Shown here in pieces: positions 21,660 through 32,689 of a DNA stretch of 64,000 bases (positions within the stretch are counted from its first letter, which is position 1; each line of letters starts with the position of its first letter). This DNA is from Odontocerum albicorne (Eukaryota; Arthropoda; Insecta; Trichoptera; Odontoceridae), in assembly GCA_949825065.1 (NCBI GenBank), contig OX463849.1, forward strand, positions 6,696,001 to 6,760,000, read 5' to 3'. The translations under genes and the position numbers were made by a program. The notes beneath the pieces were generated by a model. It was given only the letters and a program-made list of their open reading frames with translations, had not been told where the DNA came from and made no database searches.

Positions 21660-22115
21660 ATATCATTGTATTGGGTGAAAAAAAACAGCTATTTAGATAA
21701 CCTTGTTGGGCGTCCTGACATTTTTGAGTGCTTTTTTCGATCAGACAAATTGTTTCAGATAAGTTTGGACCAAATTTTATACACATTTAATTCTTGTATT
21801 ATTAGATAATTAACGCGTGCCTTGCACGGTTTCACAGTTTTTTTTTTTTAGTTTCTGGATTAATGAAATTATTATGTTATAAAACGGTGCTTGAAGACTA
21901 ACACTTATTTGGTGACTTAATTGGGCGTCCTTCTCCCGTTGAGAGCTTTTTTCGATCTGACAAGTCGTTACAGATAAGTCTGGACTAAATTTTATATATA
22001 GTCAATTCTTGTAATTACTAGACAATTAACTCGTTCTTACACGATTTCATAGCTTTTGCAATAAGGTTTCTGATTTTTTATAAAACTATTATGTTAAAAA
22101 ACGGTGCTTCAGGAT
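21660..22115. repeat. Imperfect ~235-bp tandem duplication
   Basis: Two units share 'ttgggcgtcct', 'gcttttttcgatc', 'cagataagt.tgga' and 'aaaacggtgctt', in the same order. Confidence 0.7.
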
Positions 22116-22590
22116 AACAAATGAAAAATGTATGTGTGTATTCTCAAAATGGGAAAAAATGTCTACGAAAAATAGGGAATGTTCAACACGCACTTCAGTT
22201 TTCTCATTATCCTTTTACTGTTCATTTTATTATTTTTTGCATACACTTCTTCCATTTATATTATAATTTTCAATTATTTGAGACATTCCTTATTTCCTAA
22301 CAACACACTATGTACTTACCAGCTCAGGAATGCCACTGTCATTTGCATATATAAACACTGTTTTATGCGATGCGCACTTTAAAATGTAACGCAATATTAC
22401 ACAACATTTACTTGGTTTACCACTTTTTACTCCTATAAAAATATTGATTAACAGTTTCCCAAATGAAATAGCGCATTAAACACAATAATAACGTCCCGAC
22501 CCACCAACTGATATCTATATATCAAAACAATAGAATTTTCAATCGTGAGTTTTATTAATTCAAACTAAACCAGAACATGGACGTGCATAT
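22116..22590. other. AT-rich spacer
   Basis: No feature supported. A 67-codon hydrophobic frame (22179-22382) has no context. Confidence 0.45.
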
Positions 22591-22594
22591 TTAA

Positions 22595-22912
22595 TTAACC
22601 CTTCCTTGCCTGTGATGTGTAACTAGTACACATTGCTTCTAAAAACTTTAATATCTCTATAAATATAATGAATACTCGGTTCAGATTTTAGGTATTCCTC
22701 CATAATACATTTACGCATTGAATGAAAAAATAATATTAATAATAATAAGCACTTATCAGCCACATCAGAGATATTTTGTAAAAATCGGGAATACATTCAC
22801 CAATACAATCAAACGTGTGCCAGTGTGTGACGTAGGTATATTCATTAAAAAACCGCTATGGGTGAGAGTACGACGCTATTTGCATCTCATTCTCACTCTA
22901 CTTCGGTATTCA
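22595..22912. mobile_element. Truncated piggyBac-like element (TTAA family 1, copy 2)
   Basis: Starts with TTAA (22595-22598) then CCCTTCCTTGCCTGTG, and follows the copy at 7683-8243 through 'ctctacttcggtat'. After that the similarity stops and no matching right end is present. It is therefore 3'-truncated, with small indels such as a 'tttgcatctcat' insertion. Confidence 0.7.
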
Positions 22913-23520
22913 ATTTATACTGTATACATGTTTTGTAAGACTATTGTCATTCATTTATTCCACACCCAAACTATTTCAAAGTGCTATATTTTGTATTACT
23001 TAACACATCAGCCTTAAGGTCATATGCATCCCTAATCACGTCATATAATACATTGTCACCCAATGTACGAGTATTATTCTCAGTGCACGCATTTCTAGGA
23101 ACCCTACAACACCACATCCTCGCTTGGACCGTGAAGTTCTATAAAAGTTAACAAAATCACAGTAATCCCTTAGTCGCTGCCCTGGGGGGTTACGAGAGTA
23201 AATCCGACCTACCCTTCCGTTATAAACACAGGCTTTCGAAGCATTATCTGTTGCTTGACTAGTCCACCTACAGTATTAGCTGGGACGACCAAGGTCTGAG
23301 TGAATGTGATGAAATACAAGTAGCCTGAACTAGGACTTGTTCTTGCTAAATAATTAGTTGTAAGAATTTTTATCTAGTCATAAGTAGCATGTAGGTGTTA
23401 ATTATTTCTAAGAAATCATATATTAGGTTTGTAAAAAATAAAACTAAATTGACAAGTAGGAAAATAAGATTAAGTTATTCATAAAGTATAATATATAAAT
23501 AAGATTAGTTAAATAATAAA
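22913..23520. other. Spacer
   Basis: No supported gene. A TACGAGTA octamer lies at 23066-23073. Confidence 0.45.
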
Positions 23521-23521
23521 T

Positions 23522-23645
23522 TTGTAATTTATTTTTATCAAACACTGTTTATTCCACTTTTTTATGACGGTATAACCCTACCGGTATAGGGTTATACCGT
23601 CATAAAAAAGTGGAATACACAGTGTTTGATAAAAATAAATTACAA
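23522..23645. repeat. Near-perfect palindrome of Penelope-like ends
   Basis: Arms 23522-23580 and 23587-23645 (59 nt each) are inverted copies with one mismatch and a 6-nt centre, CCGGTA. Both arms are the Penelope-like terminal sequence ('acggtataaccc', 'ttttatcaaacactg'). Confidence 0.95.
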
Positions 23646-23970
23646 TGTCTTTAAACCTCCACAATGTTAATGCCTTAACTATAAACAACATAATAAATTT
23701 GTATATACTCGTAGGTATAGTCTTGACAAATCTTTGTACAATATACTATATAACTTTGTTTAATAAAAATAATAAAAAAGCACACATTTGTATAGCATTT
23801 ATTCAGCTCTTTTCAGTATTTTTTTTCGTCCATGTTTCAATTCCTTACATAAAAGTTGATAGAATATTTTAATGGACCATAATTTAAGCAGATTTTGACA
23901 CTGTTTGTTTCTAGTGTACATGTTTACCATAAGAAACCTTATAACTCAATACATAAAATAATTATAAATT
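23646..23970. other. Penelope-like tail then AT-rich spacer
   Basis: The first ~50 bp ('tgtctttaaacctccacaat', 'gttaatgccttaactataaa') continue the Penelope-like terminal sequence beyond the palindrome. The rest holds only a TACTCGTA octamer at 23706-23713. Confidence 0.6.
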
Positions 23971-23973
23971 ACA

Positions 23974-24231
23974 AAAATATGTTAAGTTCAACCAGCACCA
24001 GTATCTCCTCTCACCAAAATATGTTAAGTTCAACCAGCACCAGTATCTCCTCTCACCAAAATATGTTAAGTTCAACCAGCACCAGTATCTCCTCTCACCA
24101 AAATATGTTAAGTTCAACCAGCACCAGTATCTCCTCTTACCAAAATATGTTAAGTTCAACCAGCACCAGTATCTCCTCTCACCAAAATATGTTAAGTTCA
24201 ACCAGCACCAGTATCTCCTCTCACCAAAATA
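23974..24231. repeat. 42-bp minisatellite, 6 units
   Basis: The unit begins 'aaaatatgttaagttcaacc' and continues 'agcaccagtatctcctctca' plus 'cc'. Units are almost identical. The length is a multiple of three and lacks stops in at least one frame per strand, which creates open frames (121 codons plus, 79 codons minus). These follow from the unit length and do not suggest a gene. Confidence 0.95.
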
Positions 24232-24730
24232 AACCTGGCAACCAACTAACTCATCGATGATAAATGTTAATCTTGTTTATTTAACTTTGAAGTAATGTAA
24301 AATACCTTTCAGACAATTATCTTATATTAAAATCCTCAGAGACTTCTGACTATCGTTGAATAGTCTAAATTATCAAAAGAAAAACAAGTAAATGTTAAAT
24401 GTCTCATGTTTAACATCAACATTTCATTGATATTTCTTTTTTTTTCATGAATAATTTAATAAACAAGAATTTTTCAAAAACAAACGAATATTCAAGACTT
24501 CGTTTGCAAATACTACACCGTTTTGAGATGGTTATTAAAATGTATTTACTTAGAACACTAAGTTTTTTCGACAATTTAAAATATTTAATATTTTTTTTTC
24601 GAACGGTAACCCTCAATATATCAGACTCAGCGTTTAACAAACAATGAAGAACTTGGCCAGTAGACAATATTGTCTTCAGTACCAGTTAGCGAGACTTTAG
24701 GTTTAGAACCTCTGTAGTAGACACATACCT
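24232..24730. other. AT-rich spacer
   Basis: No feature supported. Confidence 0.5.
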
Positions 24731-24734
24731 CGCG

Positions 24735-24905
24735 TTTTCTCATTGAATATGTTGGATACATTACCCACTCGGCACTTGCCAGTATTATTACCAGGTAAAC
24801 TCTGTTTACCAGATTGGAAGGTTTTTTTTCAGCACCATCTGAATCGAATCCGAAACTTTCGGGTGGAGGTTAAGAATTTTACCACTAGACTGCGGAGGCC
24901 GTCAA
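24735..24905 (-). mobile_element. tRNA-headed SINE (family A)
   Basis: The minus strand starts near 24905 with 'cggcctccgcagtctagtgg' and has a B-box-like 'ggattcgattc'. A body with 'ggtaaacagagtttacctgg' follows. Degraded compared with 1250-1432. Confidence 0.6.
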
Positions 24906-24983
24906 CACATTAATTAAATTCAAATTAGAATTTGAATGCATGTCCATAGCCTGTGATGAGTATACTAGAAGGTACAATGGAAA

Positions 24984-25828
24984 GTGGAAGTCAAGATACT
25001 TGACATTACTGCCACCAGAGATGTGGAAGTGCAAGTCAAGATACTTGATATTGCTGCCACCAGAGATGTGGAAGTGGAATTCAAGATACTTGACATTGCT
25101 GCCACCAGAGATGTGGAAGTGGAAGTCAGGATACATGAAATTGCTACCACCAGAGATGTGGAAGTGGAAGTCAAGATACTTGACATTGCTGAAACCACAG
25201 ATGTGGAAGTGGAAGTCAAGATACTTGACATTGCTGAAACCAGAGATGTGGAATTGGAAGTCAAGATACTTGACATTGCTGCCACTAGAGATGTGGAATT
25301 GTAAGTCAAGATACTTGATATTGCTACCACTAGAGATGTGGAAGTGGAAGTCAAAATACTTGACATTGCTGCCACCAGAGATGTGGAAGTGGAAGTCAAG
25401 ATACTTGACATTGCTGCCACCAGAGATGTGGAAGCGGAAGTCAACATACTTGATATTGCTACCACTAGAGATGTGGAAGTGGAAGTCAAGATACTTGACA
25501 TTGCTGCCACCAGAGATGTGGAAGTGGAAGTCAAGATACTTGACATTGCTGCCACCAGAGATGTGGAAGCGGAAGTCAAGATACTTGATATTGCTACCAC
25601 TAGAGATGTGGAAGTGGAAGTCAAGATACTTGACATTGCTGCCACCAGAGATGTGGAAGTGGAAGTCAAGATACTTGACATTGCTGCCACCAGAGATGTG
25701 GAAGCGGAAGTCAAGATACTTGATATTGCTACCACTAGAGATGTGGAAGTGGAAGTCAAGATACTTGACATTGTTGCCACCAGAGATATGGAAGTGGAAG
25801 TCAAGATACTTGACATTGCTGCCAGTTT
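24984..25828. repeat. 45-bp minisatellite with 135-bp higher-order period
   Basis: About 18-19 units of 'aagatacttgacattgctgc' + 'caccagagatgtggaagtgg' + 'aagtc'. From about 25316 a variant unit ('tgatattgctaccactagag', usually preceded by 'gaagcggaag') recurs at 25316, 25451, 25586 and 25721, exactly every 135 bp or three units. Because 45 is divisible by three and the unit is stop-free, several frames stay open: 312 codons (plus, 24940-25878) and 311 codons (minus, 24965-25900). I see no splice sites, promoter or non-repeat coding flank that would argue for a protein. Confidence 0.95.
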
Positions 25829-25904
25829 GTAATATGCATACTCTGTTGCGTTGTAGTTTGTCTGTGATTTCTTTTTGATTAGGTCTCTAATAACTAGCAA
25901 CAGT

Positions 25905-26450
25905 TCTACGCCATTTCGCTCTATCTTCTGATGTTTGTTCCTAGTTATATACAGCAGGCTAGCGTTTGATAATCACGATCTAGCATTGAAAAATAAAAGT
26001 GTAATAATGCCATCTATGATTTAGGATGCTAATCACGGCTTCCTTACAGACGAAACATTTGGGCACTCGAATGTCAGCAAAACATCTCGGGCAAATAATG
26101 AAAATTCAATGGTATCACTGTGTAAATGATAAAGTTTTGATAAGAGCAAATTGATTTACCATTGAGATGCTGGTGTAACACCTGCGTTACATACACCTGC
26201 GTTTGTCTGAATACGGAGCTGGCATGCTTTAATAGACTCCCAAGAAATATCCTCTTTGGTGAGCTGATAGAAGGCAGAAGGAAGCACAATGGAAAGCGCA
26301 AGAAACTTTAGGACAGTTACCAAAGTACGAGAATTCTTTACTCATATACCAAAAAATATTACAGGAGTACATACATGCATACTACTTACAATATATATAA
26401 AACAAGCTTACAGCAGGTGAAAGCTCAAGAGGCCAAGTACCACACAACAA
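25905..26450. other. AT-rich spacer
   Basis: No feature supported. Confidence 0.5.
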
Positions 26451-26453
26451 AAA

Positions 26454-27076
26454 TTAACCTGTTCACCGCGTTAAAAATCAAATTCCACGAATCCTGTGCG
26501 CGGCACAATTTCAGCGTTTTTTAATTTCTTAGTTTAAACACATATTTTGTTTAGAACCACTGATATTTGATTACAACACCAAGTAAACATGACACTTAAG
26601 TAATTTTCTGATAATAAATAATAGTCATTACTCTTAAGGAGACTCATTAAATAAAGGAGATAAACTTAACATTACGTAAAATAAACAAAGGAATGCTACG
26701 ATCAAATCAATGCTTCATGACACTCACCCAATCAAATGCATATAGCACTAGTAATGTTTATTTACGTAAGAGAGACTTAGTAATGTTTATTTACGTAAGA
26801 GAGACTCATCGCAGGACTCGATCCGCGCGACAGGTCGTTAATGCTGGAAATATTGAGAAACCAAAAAAATTCGGCGCTCTGTTTATTCAACAATATCTCA
26901 TAAACTAATATATTATTTGACAAGGTTTTCAGAGATGTCGCTAGAATAAAGAATATTTTAAATTTTAGTTCAATTTTTATTCCGGTTTTGTGTAATTTTT
27001 TTTAAGTATTTGTAATTTGAAACTTGGATTGTCGTCAGATCACAGGCGTTTGTGCTCCCCGCGGGGAACACGTTAA
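26454..27076. mobile_element. piggyBac-like non-autonomous element (TTAA family 2, copy 1)
   Basis: TTAA at 26454-26457 and 27073-27076 bracket 615 bp. Inverted ends are CCTGTTCACCGCG (left) and CGTGTTCCCCGCG (right, read inward), 11 of 13 matching. It is nearly identical to 36918-37539. Internally 'gtaatgtttatttacgtaag' 'agagact' is duplicated in tandem. The 71-codon open frame (26693-26908) is shared by both copies but has no recognisable domain. Confidence 0.82.
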
Positions 27077-27239
27077 AACAAAAATATTTTCATAGAATTC
27101 ATCCCCTCGATACGCATAAAAATTATATTGATCCAAAGCATGTTATTATTATTAAATATGTCAATTTTTTTAAATAAATTCCAATGTAATTGGGCTGTCC
27201 TCGATTTTGAATAAAAACAAATAAATAAATAAAAAACAA

Positions 27240-27475
27240 ATATTAGTAGAGGATGACCAAAGAAGGTATGGTTTGATCAAGAGATGATAATTTAAAAGAA
27301 GAAAAAGTAAGACAAATAATAGTTGCTAAATGAGAATGTGTATGAATGTGGAAAAGGCGAAATATATGTGTCAAGAAAGAAAAGTCTGGTGTTCTGTCCT
27401 CTTTACCTACCTCAGTAGGGAAGTCGTGTGATGGTACGTATGTATGGTATGTACTCGTATGCATAAGGATTAGAA
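27240..27475 (+). mobile_element. 3' tail of LINE family C
   Basis: Contains 'agaaggtatggtttgatcaa', 'aagaagaaaaagtaag', 'gttctgtcctctttacctac' and ends 'gtgatggtacgtatgtatgg'. The same order appears at 42300-42510 and 47880-48020. The block is noncoding apart from the last codons of the LINE protein. A TACTCGTA octamer (27452-27459) sits in the tail. Confidence 0.65.
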
Positions 27476-27655
27476 AAAGACATCTGTGAACTCTCATCCA
27501 ACAAGTTGCGCTGGAAGAAATTGACATATTCCAATGTAATCATCTACGAGTATTGTATCCTGATCAACAAAGCGTCAAATAAATCAGTGAATCAAATAAA
27601 CTAACTCTGGAAGACATATAAATACCCGAATTTGAAACATCACATATCTATATAA

Positions 27656-27775
27656 TACAATAGTAAAACCAGTTGTTACCTACAGCTCAGAAGCATGGGT
27701 ACTTACCCTTAATGAATTAGCGAAGGCTTATGAGTTTTGAGAATAAAGTTCTCGAAAGAATTTATGGGGCAAAGC
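27656..27775 (+). pseudogene. LINE RT fragment
   Basis: A frame reads IVKPVVTYSSEAWVLTLNEL with a stop soon after, then ENKVLERIYG-like text in another frame. This is the (R)PVVTYGSEAW…FE(R)KVLRKIYG segment that follows the RT palm in many LINEs. Short and frameshifted. Confidence 0.55.
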
Positions 27776-27829
27776 CCGGAGTTTGTTAAGTTTAAAAACT
27801 TTTAAACGTTTTTGTTTTAAATAAAGAAA

Positions 27830-28475
27830 TATCACTAAAGGCCAAATCAGAACGGATGGTCCAATTTTTAGAATCCACAGTGTTGAAGGCCAACATTTGC
27901 ATCAACAAAAATTTCCATTGGCGCATTGTCATGCAGTCATCTCACACCTCGTGTTTTTATAGTATCATTTTACTTGTAGATTAAAAGTGTTTCTCTCTTT
28001 GAAACGACTTACCAGGCGATTCCATAAAATTGTTGCAATTGAGTCTCTTTTCTAAAGACAATCATGTTTCATTGTTTTACCTGCCGTGATAATTGATTGT
28101 CATTTCTTTCTCTTTTCTATTGCATAGCATAAAAAATATATTTGGATTTTAGCCTTCCATCTTGTAGCTCTTGATTTTGCACTGCAACTGTTTCTGCTGT
28201 GAGAGCATCTAATAATTTGCCTTGACAAGGGTCACTTTCAACTGATTCTCTGCTTAAATGAACTATTTAGCTTAATCTGACACTGTGGAATTTGACCAAG
28301 AATATTTTTTGTAAACAAAATCTAAACATTTAATTTCTTCCGGGGTTTTCCGTTCTTTCCAAAGAAACTTAAAGACCGTACGATATTCAATATTTAATAT
28401 TTCAGAATACAACGAAGCAACATGTCTTCTACTGGCTCTAGTTTAAATATAACTGAAGGTAGATTTATCAATTTT
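27830..28475 (-). pseudogene. Highly decayed mariner transposase
   Basis: The minus strand reads YRTVFKFLWKERKTPEEIK, then after frameshifts VESDPCQGKLLDALTAETVA and VQNQELQDGRLK (HTH and linker). Further on come LHDNAPMEIFVDANVGLQHC and, after a stop, KLDHPF. The last part is the second catalytic Asp region (HDNAPxH…CGFELLxHP) of mariners. The order and spacing of three conserved blocks support the call despite many stops and frameshifts. Ends were not identified. Confidence 0.6.
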
Positions 28476-30025
28476 ACAGGTCCATACAATGTCTAGCTTG
28501 TTCAGGTCAGAAATGATTTAACATTAGTGGTAATTTAAGACATTTTGGAAAAGCCATTGAGGAGACCAGGACCGTGGTAAGATTATAATATCTTCCAGGA
28601 ATATAGCAGACTGAACGTAGATGACTGAAGATATATAACACATAATCAACCAATCTGAAGACACTACAGTAGTTATATGACCATTCGATCTAAGAAGCGA
28701 AAATAGTTTTGTGTTTGAGAATACGCTAACAAGTTGAGAAACACTCATTCGTTTTTCACAACTTGAATTTTACGAAAAAATTACTATGGTTATCAAAATA
28801 AACGATTTAATAGTTCTATATTTATTTAATTAATTTATTTATCTATTTAATTAACGACACAATAGTGTTTTTTATATACAAATGAACATATGACAAGTTA
28901 TACAAGTTTTTAAATTATTGACATAATGTACGAAACTTTATCTTAAACTAACATGGAGATACAAAAAGCAGTAGTAATAATAAATTACAGAAATCGTTTA
29001 AAATTATCTAATATTAATTTGTGTATTTAAATTCAATATATGTATGTATTATACATATATCATAAAATATAACAAAAATTCACCAAACAGACTTACGTAA
29101 TTGTCGAAGACTTATTTTATAGTGGTAAAAAACTTAGATTTGTTTTTAGTAGAACAACGCTTACATAGAACAAGAATTGGATTTTTCGAGAATTTTATGG
29201 ATAGATCTTGAGATATGGAAAACGCATGGGCTCACTTGTAGAACGAGATGCAAGTTGCTTTGCAGAATCGAAACCTTCCACATGTTAATGTAGGGTTACT
29301 CAACTCCAGAGGCAAAGTATTGTCCTTAATGTTTTCTTTATATTACGTTATTTATATGAATAAAGGAGAGCACAATGTTAGTAGCTATTTCTAAATATTG
29401 TTGTGATATTCTGGCGAATACTACGAATATTCTGTTTAATGTAGTAAGTGACAGCTATTTTACTATACAACTGCCTTTAGTACTGTAAACAAATAAAAAA
29501 GAATAAATAACTATCAAATAGTTTAATTTTAATTTCTTAAAAAAATAGTGTACTATGAATTGAAAATCGAAGGCATCATGATTTGCTAAATACTCGTATA
29601 TGATTTCCTATATCGATTACCTTAAAATCAAACTAAGCATTTAGTATACATATCTTTAAACCAACAAATTTTGACCCATATTTAATCCATTTACATTGTT
29701 ACTCCCTTAAGACGCTTTATCATGGACGTGTTCTTATTCCTCGACTCTCATCCAGTAGTGAATACCGCAAGTAACCATTTCGTTGGAAGCCACAATTAAG
29801 GAAGCTCCTCGAATACGCTCGAGACTATTCTTGGCAATCTTCCAGCCGTGTTAGGAGAACAATGCACTTAATTTAATTAATATTTTGTAAATAATGAAGG
29901 AAATGACAAAGGGGACAGGAGCTAGAGGAACTCAACTGCTTTTGCGATTCAGATGAAAACTTTAAATTACGACTTGTAAAATAAAACAAAATAATTATTT
30001 TCACTTAATCCTTTTAAAAACACGT
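28476..30025. other. AT-rich spacer
   Basis: About 1.5 kb without a supported gene or repeat. One TACTCGTA octamer lies at 29591-29598. Confidence 0.5.
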
Positions 30026-30029
30026 AACT

Positions 30030-30135
30030 CTATCTTATGTTATATATCCGTATCTTATGTTACATATCCATATCTTATGTTATATATCCGTATCTTATGT
30101 TACATATCCGTATCTTATGTTATATATACGTATCG
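30030..30135. repeat. 20-bp tandem repeat, about 5 units
   Basis: The unit 'tatcttatgttatatatccg' alternates 'tatat' and 'acata' variants. Confidence 0.9.
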
Positions 30136-30314
30136 TACCTATGTTACGAGAACCTACATATCCGTAAATAGAAAAAAGACGTCTTGATATTTGGAATTAA
30201 AACATTGTTTCTTTGTATGTTTGTAATTTCAAATTTCAGAATACTTGAAAGATGCTGGAATTTTGTAAATTCATTTATTGTTAAGTATTCTTAAATATTT
30301 CATTCACATTAACT

Positions 30315-30500
30315 TTTGTTTTATATAGTTTACTGCCATATGGTAATCTCTTACAAACAATTAAAAAATATGTTCAAGAGGCCTAAAGTTAAAACCAGAC
30401 TGGAATTGTTTTTTTTTTAATCTGATTTCTTACGGGTTCGAACCGATGATTCCAGGATGTTAAGACGAACGTTTTACTAACTAGACCACGGAGGTGTGTG
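30315..30500 (-). mobile_element. tRNA-headed SINE (family A)
   Basis: On the minus strand a head 'cctccgtggtctagttagta' is followed by a B box 'ggttcgaaccc' (complement near 30436-30446), the body 'ccagtctggttttaacttta' and the tail 'gagattaccatatggcagta'. This is one of the best copies. Confidence 0.7.
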
Positions 30501-30589
30501 AATAAACAAAGAAAATATAAGACTTCAAAATGTTATTTTTAAAGTATTTAGCAAGCCTTAAGTAAAATACAGATTTAAAAAAAAGAGAC

Positions 30590-30675
30590 TGGGAACTAAC
30601 AGGAATCGAATCTGAACCCTCGGGCTGGAAACCAAAAGTCTTGTAATACAGAATATGTAGGTTGTCCGAGTGCAA
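30590..30675 (-). mobile_element. Second tRNA-like head fragment (tentative)
   Basis: The minus strand has 'ggttcagattcgattcctgt' in a B-box-like setting, just beyond the SINE at 30315. Body and tail are missing. Confidence 0.35.
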
Positions 30676-30734
30676 AATGTTATATAATACAAGTATTAAT
30701 AAAAAACTTTATTGAAATTAACAAACAAATAAGC

Positions 30735-30940
30735 TCAATAAAAAAGCTTCCATCGATTACAGGGTGTCTGGTACTGAAAGCAAACCATTGAAAGCTTCCT
30801 TTGATTACAGGGTGTCTGGTACTGAAAGCAAACCATTGAAAGCTTTCTTAGATAACTGGGTGTCTGGTACTGAAAGCAAACCATGGAAAGCTTTCTTCAA
30901 TTACAGGGTATCTGGTACTGAAAGCAAACCATTGAAATAT
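30735..30940. repeat. 48-bp tandem repeat, 4 units
   Basis: Each unit contains 'gtgtctggtactgaaagcaa' and 'accattgaaagcttcc'. The frame through it (30764-31174) repeats VSGTESKPLKAF, an effect of unit length. Confidence 0.9.
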
Positions 30941-31179
30941 TTTCTTAGCTGCTGGATGAAGAAATTTGTCTCTCGTTTATTTAAATTATTTTTGAAGGAT
31001 AGATCGATCTTTCAGATTTCTTTGCGTCTTAAAATTGTGCATAATCGTTTTGAAACTACATATATATATCATTACGTAACTTTATCACACTTATATCATC
31101 TATATCACATTCTGGTGAGTCATTTGTGTTTGTTTTCTTTTAAAGAATATCCCAAAAGTCATCTACGGATTTAAATATC

Positions 31180-31486
31180 TGATTATTTATACATCTTTTC
31201 CCTTCATAAATAGTTTTATACGAAATAAAAATTTAAACACTTTTCATGAGTTATTAATTTTCATGCGTGATTTCCATACGTAGGGTGGGATTTTTTCACT
31301 TCGACTGTTTAAAATAATTTATGAATAGTAAAAAAATTTGGAATCATTAGATTTTTAAATCCCAAGGTGACTTTTTGACACCTTGTATTATGATCGTATT
31401 TGAAATATAAGAAGGGACGTGAATAGTTAATATGTTTCAATCATACTTTCCTTTATATTTCTCTACTTTATCTTTCCTCACATTTG
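31180..31486. other. AT-rich spacer
   Basis: No feature supported. Confidence 0.5.
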
Positions 31487-31680
31487 CATTGTAACACCCT
31501 TTTCTTTCATTAATTTAGCATGCTTAAACCATCTACGAGTAATATTGGTATTGTAACACTCTTTTCTTTCATTAATTTAGCATGCTTAAACCATCTACGA
31601 GTAATATTGGTATTGTAACACTCTTTTCTTTCATTAATTTAGCATGCTTAAACCATCTACGAGTGCTATTCTTAATTTTC
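31487..31680. repeat. 62-bp tandem repeat, 3 units
   Basis: Each unit has 'attgtaacac', 'ttaatttagcatgctta' and 'aaccatctacgagt'. The octamer TACGAGTA occurs in the first two (31534, 31596), so these count as one independent event. Confidence 0.9.
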
Positions 31681-31744
31681 TTTAAAACTTCAGTCATAAG
31701 TTTATATCCATCAAGAATTGTACTTCTATACTCTTGTGAGTTAT

Positions 31745-31900
31745 CTTGACTTGGACAAGTGGATCCAGATTCTGTTCCTGTTGATATCGAAATTGTATAA
31801 AAAGAGTTCTAGCCTCATTTTCACTTAGACTTGTTAAACACTTTTCTTATTGGCTAGAAGAGGTTGACACATGGCAACAAATCTACAATGTTGTATTGTA
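31745..31900 (+). mobile_element. Degenerate family-A SINE
   Basis: Body and tail ('ttttcacttagacttgttaa', 'cacttttc', 'gttgacacatggcaac') match the other copies. The tRNA head is too decayed to show intact boxes. Confidence 0.5.
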
Positions 31901-32340
31901 TACAACGATATTGTGATACAATACAATTTATCAATATTTCTACTTCTTTCCTAACAATTCTATCTTATTTATCAAGTATGACAGTATTCTCTTCCTACAT
32001 GGTAGCCTTTCTTTGGCATGTAACTTAAGAAGGATGGACATATTGATAAGCCTTGCAGTCCATGAAATGCTAAGCATTTGGCATCAGTGCCAACTCTCGG
32101 AAACATCCAGCATATCTCAGTCATTTTCTCACAATTGTGTTTAGAGATTTAACCTGTTTTTATTTACTTTTTTTTGTAGTTTTTTTCTAACTGGAAAATG
32201 ATTTAAACTTTATTTTATTTGAAACTGTATTGGACGCATTGCTCACCTAAAATATGATTGGTGTATATTTTTTTGTTTGTTTTATATTTAAAGATGTTTT
32301 GTTTGATGTACTATCTGTGTACTGACTGTAATAAAATGTT
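31901..32340. other. AT-rich spacer
   Basis: No feature supported. Confidence 0.5.
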
Positions 32341-32344
32341 CTTT

Positions 32345-32678
32345 ATGCGTGGCCTTCGCGAGAGCTACTATCAAAATCCGGCCCATGCATGCAAAAACGT
32401 GCGAAATACGTAATATCTCACAAGCCATGACGGCATGCACGGTCCAAAATAGGAGCTAACGATGAGCGATTGACCGCACATAAGGAGCGCAAAACACCAA
32501 AAATTAATTTGGTTTCTCTAACTTCAACTTTATTTTACTCACGACTAGCTTCTAGCTGCTAAAGAAGAATCTCTTCACCCTGCTACTTTTCACCGGAAAG
32601 GCATAAAGTGGGCCGAAATCTCCGAGTATTGAGCGACAGCCATCCACGTATTCCACAGTCTTTGTACGGTGCTGTACA
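32345..32678 (-). mobile_element. Unclassified 0.5-kb repeat, inverted partial copy
   Basis: Read on the minus strand from 32678 it starts 'tgtacagcaccgtacaaaga' and passes 'ggtgaagagattcttcttta' and 'caatcgctcatcg'. It stops before the 'gcatacgtccgataca' end found in the other copies. Confidence 0.7.
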
Positions 32679-32689
32679 TATTCAAAAAA

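Noticed and set aside
24940..25900. 312- and 311-codon open frames on opposite strands
   Set aside because: Both are explained by a stop-free 45-bp repeat unit; no non-repeat coding sequence, start context or splice site supports either. Kept as a finding, not as genes.
26693..26908. 71-codon frame conserved in both TTAA family-2 copies (also 37157-37372)
   Set aside because: The copies are nearly identical throughout, so the conservation shows recent common origin, not coding constraint; part of it is an internal tandem repeat.
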